Source: Robiginitomaculum sp.
Lineage (GTDB): Bacteria > Pseudomonadota > Alphaproteobacteria > Caulobacterales > Maricaulaceae
Direction of reading: 5' to 3'
NCBI GenBank assembly: GCA_026982235.1
Contig: JALSHM010000240.1
Span: 1-8,848 of the forward strand
Length of the DNA stretch: 8,848 nt
Shown: piece by piece, positions 1-5,887 of the stretch
Layout: each line of letters opens with the position of its first letter
Position numbering within the stretch: the first letter of the stretch is position 1
Made by a program: the position numbers and the translations under genes
The notes under the pieces: model-generated
Told to the model about the DNA's origin: nothing
The model's database searches: none
The model's input: only the letters and a program-made list of their open reading frames with translations

Positions 1-436
1 GTTCAATCGATCTGTGCAACATAGTTGAGAGATTGGCAGGGGTCATGTGCAAGCGCCCATCAGCGCAGTCCGCAGAAGGGCTTACGGTCGCGGCATTGGC
101 CGACCACATGCTGGAAGCCGAACTCATATTGCGTACCAAAACCGGATTACTGCGCCAGGCATGGGCAAGAACCTCTTCGTCGCTACCCGAAAACCCCATC
201 AAGCGCAGTTCAGGGATATTAGGGCGGGCTTGTGGGGGCAATACGCCCTGAACCAAGCCTGCATCCGCCATAAGCTTCATTTTTTGCAAGCCTTGCAAAG
301 CGGCGGCACGCGGGCTTGCTACAAGACCTTTATTCTTGGCACTGGCCAGATTGCCCGTGGATAAACCACCATAATTATGGGTCGGCCCGATGAGACCATC
401 GTAATTCGCCTCTTGCGCATTCTGTATCCCTAGCAT
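1..436 (-). CDS. astB: N-succinylarginine dihydrolase AstB, N-terminal part (cut by window edge)
   Basis: Second enzyme of the arginine succinyltransferase pathway: it converts N2-succinylarginine to N2-succinylornithine, CO2 and two ammonia in the cytoplasm. I translated the minus strand from the ATG at 436-434 and it stays open to the window edge, giving 145 residues. The reading shows the AstB landmarks NYDGLIGPTHNYGGLS near residues 11-26, LQKMKLMADAG, LRLMGFSGSDEEVL, SSASSMWSANAATVSPSAD and finally ANLSTMLHRSIE. The catalytic Glu, His and Cys of the E. coli enzyme (Glu174, His248, Cys365) lie beyond the edge and cannot be checked. The start overlaps the astD stop in ATGCTAG (7 nt shared), which suggests translational coupling. 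A GAAAGG at 446-451 inside astD is the likely ribosome binding site. The 3' end is outside the window, so intactness is unknown. Confidence 0.93.
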   Translation of the reverse strand, partial: MLGIQNAQEANYDGLIGPTHNYGGLSTGNLASAKNKGLVASPRAAALQGLQKMKLMADAGLVQGVLPPQARPNIPELRLMGFSGSDEEVLAHAWRSNPVLVRNMSSASSMWSANAATVSPSADCADGRLHMTPANLSTMLHRSIE

Positions 437-1881
437 GTGGACAAGCCTTTCGCTGCCTGCATCTCAACTCTATCCGCAATTTGACTAGCCATGGGCCAAG
501 CACAGAAATCTGCGGCATAATAAGCGCCCGGATTATGATTGCCCGAAGCACCAGGGCCGCCAAATGGCAAAAAGCCAGCCGCACCCGTTGTCGGGCGATT
601 AAAATTGACCACACCAGCCCGAATTTTCCGGCGAAATAGCTCCCAGTTTTTCGGATCATCACTGATGAGGCCAGCAGACAATCCAAAACGGGTATTGTTG
701 GCCTCGGCAATGCCAGCTTCCAGAGACGGTACACGAATAATTTGCATGACCGGGCCAAAGATTTCTTCATCGGGAACCGTTACACCCGTCACATCGACAA
801 TACCCGGATGGATAAAGGCAGGACCACGCTGCAAAATTTCTGTCTTTTGGATAACATTACCCCCTAATTTATGGGCACGTTCAACCACATGCCCAGCAAT
901 ACCCGCGCTAATTACGGGACCAATGAAAGCCTCTTGCGGGTCGTTCCAAGCGCCCACCTTCATGCTCTCGACCATAGCCATTACGGCATCTTGTACAGCA
1001 TCGCCCTGCTTTCCTTCGGGCAAGAGTATCCGCCTGGCGCATGTGCATCTTTGACCAGATGTAATAAACGCCGATTGCACGATTATACTGGCCGCAGCAT
1101 TGGTGTCTGCCACATCCCAAAGCAAGAGCGGGTTATTGCCGCCAAGCTCCAGCGCCAAAACAATCTCTGGGCGCCCGCCAAACTTTTCATGGATAAATTT
1201 GCCCGTTCCCGCCGCGCCGGTAAACAGCACACCGTCAACATCTGGGTGGTCAAGCACTGCAGCACCTGTATCCCTTGCGCCTTGCACCATATTTATCACG
1301 CCAGGCGGAAAACCAGCTTGCGCATATAGTCCCATTAAAAATTCACCAACCGCAGGACATTGCTCACTAGGCTTAAACACCACAGTATTACCTGCGATAA
1401 GCGCCGGAATGATTTGCCCGTTAGGCAAATGCGCGGGGAAATTATAAGGGCCGAGTACCGCCATAACACCGTGTGGTCTGTGTTGCAGATCCGCACGGCC
1501 AAATGCGGTTGGTGTGCTTGAAGTTCCAGTTCTATCATCATAAGATTTAAGGGAAATATCCACTTTGCCAGCTACCGCACCTGCCTCACCTTGCGCATCC
1601 CAAAGCACTTTTCCTGTTTCACGGGCAATGAGCTCTCCCAATTTTTCTTTGCTGGCCAGCGCAATATCTTTGAAGCGCAAGACGATTTCACGGCGTGCTT
1701 CCAAGGAGGTTTCAGACCAAGCCTCAAAAGCCTTTTTTGCTGCGAGAAATGCGGTATCTACGTCCCCTTTTGTGGCCGCTCCGCCTTGCCAAATTATGGC
1801 GCCGCTAGCCGGGTCAATGCTGTCAAATTCTGACCCATTAGCCGCTTGCCAGCGCCCATCAATAAAATTGCCTTTAGACAT
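430..1881 (-). CDS. astD: N-succinylglutamate 5-semialdehyde dehydrogenase AstD
   Basis: Fourth step of the AST pathway: NAD-dependent oxidation of N-succinylglutamate 5-semialdehyde to N-succinylglutamate, in the cytoplasm. At 483 residues it is close to E. coli AstD (492). Aldehyde dehydrogenase motifs occur in order: PYNFP (145-149), the cofactor-binding Lys170 in VVFKPSE, the glycine motif FTGAAGTGK (220-228), the general base Glu245 in LELGGN, the nucleophile Cys279 in GQRCTC, and EEIFGP (372-377). The tail GPGASGNHNPGAYYAADFCAW (about 442-462) is typical of AstD rather than of generic aldehyde dehydrogenases. The ATG shares its A with the astA stop (TAATG), and an AGGA at 1890-1893, 8 nt upstream, supports this start. 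It overlaps astB by 7 nt. All catalytic residues are present and no frameshift is seen. Confidence 0.96.
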   Translation of the reverse strand: MSKGNFIDGRWQAANGSEFDSIDPASGAIIWQGGAATKGDVDTAFLAAKKAFEAWSETSLEARREIVLRFKDIALASKEKLGELIARETGKVLWDAQGEAGAVAGKVDISLKSYDDRTGTSSTPTAFGRADLQHRPHGVMAVLGPYNFPAHLPNGQIIPALIAGNTVVFKPSEQCPAVGEFLMGLYAQAGFPPGVINMVQGARDTGAAVLDHPDVDGVLFTGAAGTGKFIHEKFGGRPEIVLALELGGNNPLLLWDVADTNAAASIIVQSAFITSGQRCTCARRILLPEGKQGDAVQDAVMAMVESMKVGAWNDPQEAFIGPVISAGIAGHVVERAHKLGGNVIQKTEILQRGPAFIHPGIVDVTGVTVPDEEIFGPVMQIIRVPSLEAGIAEANNTRFGLSAGLISDDPKNWELFRRKIRAGVVNFNRPTTGAAGFLPFGGPGASGNHNPGAYYAADFCAWPMASQIADRVEMQAAKGLSTC

Positions 1882-2909
1882 TATTTCATTCCTATTCTTG
1901 TAGCATATACACGCACTTTATCGCCTGGCTGTAACATGAGAGCCTGTAAAGCATTATTGGGAATATACACACCATCATCACCAAAGCTAACCTTGGCATA
2001 TACGGCACGGAAATCCTTGATTTGTTCATTGCTCATCAAAGCTCTGTGGGTTGGTTTATTATCTGTCTGTTCTAATGCAGTAAGGACATGGGAATCTTTG
2101 ACGGTACGTATCTGGTCACGCGGTGCCGCCATTGTCGGACCCGCATCAAAAATATCCACATAGCCATCATAACGAAAGCCCTCCGCTTCCAAAAGCCTAC
2201 GCGCCCCGACGCCGTCCGGATGGGTCTTGCCAACCACGGCTTGAGCTTCTTCAGTCAATAAATCCAAATAAATAGGATATTTCGGCATCAGATCTGTGAT
2301 GAATTGATTGTCGGTAGACGCCGTAATTTCGTCTGCTTCATTAAAGTCCATTTTGAAAAATTTCCGCCCCAAAGCTTCCCAAAATGGGGAATGTCCATTG
2401 GCATCAACCCGTCCGCGCAACTCGGATATAATCGTATCGCCAATCCGCTCAGGCGCGGTAGCAATCAACATATAACGGGCTTGGGAAATCAACCGCCCTG
2501 CCCCTGTGCCGCGCATTTTACTTTTGACAAACAATGTCCCGACCTCACTTGTGCCGGAATATTCATTGACCAAGAGCATGACACTCATATCAAAATGTCG
2601 GTTAGCGACGCTTGAGCTTTGGGCAATTTTCAGGAGTTTAAAGCTAAAGAATGGCTTATTCAGTCCGACCAAAGCTTTCACCGCACTCATGCCAACGATT
2701 TCACCGGTTTCGCTATCCTCAAGCATCAGTAAATAAATATGGTCGCCCGGCGCATCTATATCGGCAGCAAAACTTTTCACAGATTTGGCCAATCTAGCCT
2801 TCAGATCAGAATGAGGCACAGCAAGTGACGTAAACCCTGGCCCTGCTGCATCTGCAAGTTCAACAAAACTTTCAAAATCTTCGGTTCGTGCTGGTCTAAC
2901 GATTAACAT
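1881..2909 (-). CDS. astA: Arginine N-succinyltransferase AstA
   Basis: First committed step of the AST pathway: transfer of succinyl from succinyl-CoA to the alpha-amino group of arginine. The 342 residues match the usual length (E. coli 344). The protein opens with the acyltransferase-like MLIVRPARTEDFESFVELA. It carries VGTLFVKSKMRGTGAGRLISQ (123-143), SELRGRVDANGHSPFWEALG (162-181), and the conserved GKTHP, where His230 aligns with the proposed proton donor His229 of E. coli. The C-terminal DIFDAGPTM and an S-F-G-DD-G-VYIPNNAL stretch also fit AstA. A single homodimeric form is implied, because only one astA-like gene is seen here, unlike the heteromeric AruF/AruG of pseudomonads. The start is supported by AAGGGG at 2914-2919. 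It lies 13 bp after the M20 gene and overlaps astD by 1 nt, so it belongs to the same operon. Confidence 0.96.
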   Translation of the reverse strand: MLIVRPARTEDFESFVELADAAGPGFTSLAVPHSDLKARLAKSVKSFAADIDAPGDHIYLLMLEDSETGEIVGMSAVKALVGLNKPFFSFKLLKIAQSSSVANRHFDMSVMLLVNEYSGTSEVGTLFVKSKMRGTGAGRLISQARYMLIATAPERIGDTIISELRGRVDANGHSPFWEALGRKFFKMDFNEADEITASTDNQFITDLMPKYPIYLDLLTEEAQAVVGKTHPDGVGARRLLEAEGFRYDGYVDIFDAGPTMAAPRDQIRTVKDSHVLTALEQTDNKPTHRALMSNEQIKDFRAVYAKVSFGDDGVYIPNNALQALMLQPGDKVRVYATRIGMK

Positions 2910-2913
2910 ATTA

Positions 2914-2919
2914 CCCCTT
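2914..2919 (-). promoter_or_regulatory. Ribosome binding site of astA
   Basis: AAGGGG on the minus strand sits 4 nt before the astA ATG, within the 13-bp gap after the M20 hydrolase stop codon. It is rather close to the start but is the only purine-rich match, and it fixes the astA start at 2909. Confidence 0.55.
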
Positions 2920-2922
2920 GCT

Positions 2923-4218
2923 TTACTTTTCTAAAACTAAGCTTTTGGCTTGCTTTGCATCAAATTCACCGCTGGCAATCTTCATGAGTATCAATGCCGA
3001 CAAACGCGCCCGTTCTGATAGGCTAGTAAGCACGACAAACTCACGATCAGAGTGAATTTCACCGCCGCGTACACCAAGCGTATCCACATTGGGGCAACCA
3101 CTCGCCCAAAGATTATTGCCCTCGCACACTCCGCCGCTCGGTTTCCATTTTATCTCCAGACCAAGGGCATTACCAGCCTGTTTAACCCAATCGAACACAA
3201 GCGCATTGGCGGGTGCCATTGGTTTGGGAGGGCGGGTAAAACCGCCCGTTAGTTCCGCAGAAATTCCGTCCTGTGCATTTGCCTGTGCCACCAATTCTGC
3301 AAGCCTGTCTTTAATCCAAGCTTGGTCATCTTCTGCGAGCATCCGCACATTAAACCGCCCAATAGCCAGCTCAGGCACGATATTCACCGCCCCGCCGCCG
3401 TCAATTTTTGACATGTTAAAGGTCACCCCCTCGCGCTGCCCATTCAGGGCGTCCATTGCCACAGCGAGCCGCGCCATGGCATTGATAGCATTGCGCCCCA
3501 AATGATGTTCGCGTCCAGCGTGGGCTGCGCGCCCCTTAATAATGATGGCAAAATTACCGCTGCCTTTGCGCGCACCCGCTAAGGAACCATCCGCCAATGA
3601 CGGTTCATAAGTCAGGCCGATATGAGCTTTGCGACCGAGCGCGGCCAGTAAAGGCGCAGAGCCCGGCGAGCCGATTTCTTCATCGGGGCTCAGCAGAACT
3701 GAATAGCCAACTTTATGGGCATTGTCTGTGGTCTCAAAGGCTTTGAGGGCTTCCAGCATCACCAAAATACCGCCCTTCATATCGGCTACACCTGGCCCGC
3801 CGAGCACCGCTTCCCCGGCCTTTGTATCGGCAAGTTTTTTGGTGGTTTGAAAATGGCTATCTTGTGGGAAAACTGTATCGTAATGCCCCGTCAGGACAAT
3901 TTGAAGTTCTGCTTCAGGGCGCACCGTCAGCAACATGGCAGGCACATAACTTATATCGCGCTTAATCCCGTCCGGCTCTACATATTGCCCCGGCGCTAGA
4001 TCAGGCTCGCTTAGCACCCCCGGCAGTACAGAAAATGCCGCGCACAATTCCGCGCGCATTACATTAAGCCCCTCCCTATTGTGGGAACCTGAATTTATAT
4101 GCGACCATTGTATTAGGTTCTGGTGCATTGACGTTTGCTGTTTATGAATCAAATTCATAACCGCTCGCTCTTCACGGCTTAATACAAGTTTTCGAAATTT
4201 ATTTTCAATATGGGGCAT
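2923..4218 (-). CDS. M20-family zinc hydrolase (carboxypeptidase G2/ArgE/DapE type), first gene of the ast operon
   Basis: A cytoplasmic di-zinc amidohydrolase of 431 residues with no signal peptide. Metal and catalytic residues of family M20 are all visible: His112 and Asp114 in TGHYDTVF, the bridging Asp146 in GVADMKGG, Glu180 (general base) and Glu181 (ligand) in PDEEIGS, Glu205 in TYEPSL, and His389 in GEIHSDREF. The lid or dimerisation domain contains KGRAAHAGREHHLGRNAI. The family includes enzymes that cleave N-acyl amino acids: ArgE (acetylornithine), DapE (succinyl-diaminopimelate) and carboxypeptidase G2 (N-acylglutamate). It is 13 bp upstream of astA, so a role in arginine catabolism is likely. 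I infer N-succinylglutamate desuccinylation (the AstE reaction) as the leading hypothesis; substrate specificity cannot be read from sequence. The start at 4218 has only a weak AGAG; ATG at residue 21 is an alternative start. Confidence 0.88.
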   Translation of the reverse strand: MPHIENKFRKLVLSREERAVMNLIHKQQTSMHQNLIQWSHINSGSHNREGLNVMRAELCAAFSVLPGVLSEPDLAPGQYVEPDGIKRDISYVPAMLLTVRPEAELQIVLTGHYDTVFPQDSHFQTTKKLADTKAGEAVLGGPGVADMKGGILVMLEALKAFETTDNAHKVGYSVLLSPDEEIGSPGSAPLLAALGRKAHIGLTYEPSLADGSLAGARKGSGNFAIIIKGRAAHAGREHHLGRNAINAMARLAVAMDALNGQREGVTFNMSKIDGGGAVNIVPELAIGRFNVRMLAEDDQAWIKDRLAELVAQANAQDGISAELTGGFTRPPKPMAPANALVFDWVKQAGNALGLEIKWKPSGGVCEGNNLWASGCPNVDTLGVRGGEIHSDREFVVLTSLSERARLSALILMKIASGEFDAKQAKSLVLEK

Positions 4219-4292
4219 AAAGCTCTTTTAGATTCGCGTGGAGCAACGCTTCTAACCTATCAAATCCAATAAGAAATAATAGGCTTATTCAT
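4219..4292 (-). promoter_or_regulatory. Presumed promoter region of the M20-ast operon
   Basis: The 74 bp between the ompA terminator and the first gene of the operon must hold the operon promoter unless transcription reads through from ompA. It is AT-rich. I see no convincing -35/-10 pair. It contains an imperfect inverted repeat with arms CCTAT and ATAGG at 4256-4260 and 4279-4283, a possible operator for an arginine-responsive regulator; the arms are only 5 bp and could be chance. Confidence 0.35.
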
Positions 4293-4323
4293 AAAAAAAC
4301 GCCCCGCCAAGACGGAGCGTTTT
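4293..4323 (-). terminator. Rho-independent terminator after the left ompA-family gene
   Basis: Read on the minus strand, an 8-bp stem ACGCTCCG/CGGGGCGT (one T-G wobble, 6-nt loop) is followed directly by seven Ts. It lies about 20 bp after the stop of the ompA gene ending at 4344. The plus-strand reading has only four Ts, so it mainly serves the minus strand. It separates the ompA unit from the ast operon. Confidence 0.9.
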
Positions 4324-4343
4324 ATTGGTAATTTTTCATCAAA

Positions 4344-5717
4344 CTAGCGGGTCAAATTACTCCCCGGAATGAGGCGAATAACCACTTCTGTACGGCGGTT
4401 AAGAGGTTCGCGAACACCATCGCCGGTAGGAATAGCAAGAGCAGTTTCACCTTTGGCAGACTTGGTAATATTCGTTGTGGTAATACCATCCGCCCGTAAT
4501 TGACGCTCAACACTGGTTGCGCGCCGCGCGGATAGACCAACATTATAGCTTTGAGAGCCTGAACTATCCGCATGGCCTTCAATGATTATATCAGAAATAC
4601 CACACTGATTGGCGATTCCAGCTGCATTGGCGACGACCGCCTTTGCTTGCTCTGTCAATGATGATTTATCCCAAGGGAAATACACTACAAAATTGGTCGC
4701 GCCCGCATCACAAACAGATACGACTTGTCTGACGGGGCAAGAAGCGCGGTCATAAACAATTGTGCCATCTGGACATGTGTAAGTCGGTGGCGGTGGTGGC
4801 GTCACAGGTTTAGGTGGACAAGAATTTAAATCCGTCACTTGGGTCTCATCCCAACAGATATAAGTTTTTGCTACTTCTGCCGGGCAATCAGCCATGGAGA
4901 GTGCCTGAGACCCATCATTACAAGTTATATAAGATGGCGTTGGCGGTAATGGAGGAGGTGGTGGCGGTGCCGCCTTCGCCTTTGCACCAAAACGATAGCG
5001 CAGCCCTGTCATGATAGAATGGCTACCTGCCCCAGAAGCAGTTGTGGCGATAGCTGTATTACCAGTCAAAGTACTTGCCGCCGTAATTGGCGTTGTCAAA
5101 TTTTGACCAATACCCGTAAAATCAAGATCACCAACATTAAGATAACGGTATTGCGTATCCCATGTCAGGTTATCTGAAATATTATAGCCAAGGCCTGCGA
5201 TAAGGTTCCAAGCAACACCTGTATCTGCATCACTAATCGTACAACCGTTAAAACCAGGACAAGCTGGGCTATTGACTGGACCAGAAGCCAAACCACTTGG
5301 CAAACTATGTGCAGAAGCACTTAGACTGCTTCGGGCAATGCCGATACCTGCACCAATATATGGTTCCCAGCTACCGAAATCTGAAAAATCATAAATCGCG
5401 TTAAGCATACCAGTGGTAATACGCATATCTGAAGATGTTTGACCGGCCTGCTGAATAGCACCCATATCATTCCACAACTGTGTTGCGTCTAATTCCATGC
5501 GCCAGTTATTACCAAACTCATAGCCAAGACCCAAAGAACCAGCAACGTTGCCTTCGCCTTCAACATCACCAAGCAAGTCGCCGGTAAAATTGGTATCGGT
5601 TACAACACCATACCCCGCATTACCACGCACATACCACCCTGCATCCTGTGCAGCCGCCATAGCTGGCACTACAAACAATGCGGCACTTGCCACTGCTAAA
5701 AATAATTGTCTTTTCAT
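4344..5717 (-). CDS. OmpA-family outer membrane protein with beta-barrel and Cys-loop linker (left paralogue)
   Basis: A 457-residue outer-membrane protein that probably anchors the outer membrane to peptidoglycan. Residues 1-23 are a signal peptide (MKRQLFLAV, hydrophobic core, AMAAA cleavage region). Residues 24-245 form a predicted beta-barrel ending in GLRYRFGAK. A linker (249-335) holds a poly-Pro run and three C-x11-C-P modules (Cys266/278, 288/300, 315/327). Residues 336-450 are an OmpA domain in which Asp384 (HADSSG) and Arg399 (LSARRA) correspond to the E. coli peptidoglycan-binding Asp271 and Arg286. The protein has ten Cys, all expected in the periplasm or outside the cell. I chose the second ATG (5717) because a GAGGA at 5726-5730 is 8 nt upstream; the in-frame ATG at 5726 would sit directly on this site. 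The right neighbour is a close paralogue. Confidence 0.93.
   Translation of the reverse strand: MKRQLFLAVASAALFVVPAMAAAQDAGWYVRGNAGYGVVTDTNFTGDLLGDVEGEGNVAGSLGLGYEFGNNWRMELDATQLWNDMGAIQQAGQTSSDMRITTGMLNAIYDFSDFGSWEPYIGAGIGIARSSLSASAHSLPSGLASGPVNSPACPGFNGCTISDADTGVAWNLIAGLGYNISDNLTWDTQYRYLNVGDLDFTGIGQNLTTPITAASTLTGNTAIATTASGAGSHSIMTGLRYRFGAKAKAAPPPPPPLPPTPSYITCNDGSQALSMADCPAEVAKTYICWDETQVTDLNSCPPKPVTPPPPPTYTCPDGTIVYDRASCPVRQVVSVCDAGATNFVVYFPWDKSSLTEQAKAVVANAAGIANQCGISDIIIEGHADSSGSQSYNVGLSARRATSVERQLRADGITTTNITKSAKGETALAIPTGDGVREPLNRRTEVVIRLIPGSNLTR
4734..4922 (-). repeat. Three C-x11-C-P protein modules in the left OmpA-family linker
   Basis: The linker encodes CNDGSQALSMADCP, CWDETQVTDLNSCP and CPDGTIVYDRASCP. 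Each has exactly 11 residues between the two Cys and a Pro after the second. They are separated by variable spacers, one of them Pro-rich (PVTPPPPPTYT), and are more degenerate than in the right paralogue. Each module could close as a small disulfide loop. Confidence 0.8.
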
Positions 5718-5725
5718 AATATCCA

Positions 5726-5730
5726 TCCTC
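5726..5730 (-). promoter_or_regulatory. Ribosome binding site deciding the start of the left ompA-family gene
   Basis: GAGGA on the minus strand is 8 nt upstream of the ATG at 5717. The upstream in-frame ATG at 5726 overlaps this site, which favours the downstream ATG and removes three residues (MDI) from the longest reading. Just upstream, a short inverted repeat GCCCTAAGGGC (5731-5741) could form a small hairpin next to the site. Confidence 0.7.
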
Positions 5731-5775
5731 GCCCTTAGGGCATTCTAGTACAACCGCACCCCGATTGTCCGTTTC

Positions 5776-5805
5776 ATTCTGGCACAGAATATAGCTACTC
5801 GTCAA
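5776..5805 (-). promoter_or_regulatory. Candidate sigma70-type promoter of the left ompA-family gene
   Basis: On the minus strand TTGACG (5800-5805) and CAGAAT (5776-5781) are separated by 18 nt and lie between the upstream terminator and the gene, giving a leader of roughly 50 nt. A second candidate closer to the gene is CGGACA (5766-5771) with TAGAAT (5742-5747), also 18 nt apart. I cannot choose between them from sequence alone. Confidence 0.35.
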
Positions 5806-5832
5806 TTGATGAATTTGTCATAATTTGGCAAC

Positions 5833-5861
5833 AAAAAAGCCCGGTGCAAAGCCCGGGCTTT
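5833..5861 (-). terminator. Rho-independent terminator after the right ompA-family gene
   Basis: On the minus strand a 9-bp perfect stem AAAGCCCGG/CCGGGCTTT with an 8-nt loop runs into a stretch of six Ts (the last three of the stem included). It starts 26 bp after the stop codon ending at 5888. It makes the two ompA genes separate transcription units. Confidence 0.92.
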
Positions 5862-5887
5862 CTCAATAACTAATTTGTATAAACTGA

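Noticed and set aside
375..770. A 131-residue minus-strand reading frame spanning the astD end and astB start
   Set aside because: It is out of frame with two well-recognised enzymes and has no recognisable motif or ribosome binding site.
539..1329. Plus-strand reading frames of 114 to 171 residues opposite astD and other genes
   Set aside because: They are antisense to conserved genes, Ser/Thr/Pro-rich as expected of shadows, and show no family signature.
5731..5741. GCCCTAAGGGC hairpin next to the ribosome binding site as a regulatory RNA thermometer
   Set aside because: The stem is only 4-5 bp with a very small loop and does not pair with the ribosome binding site; too little to support the claim.
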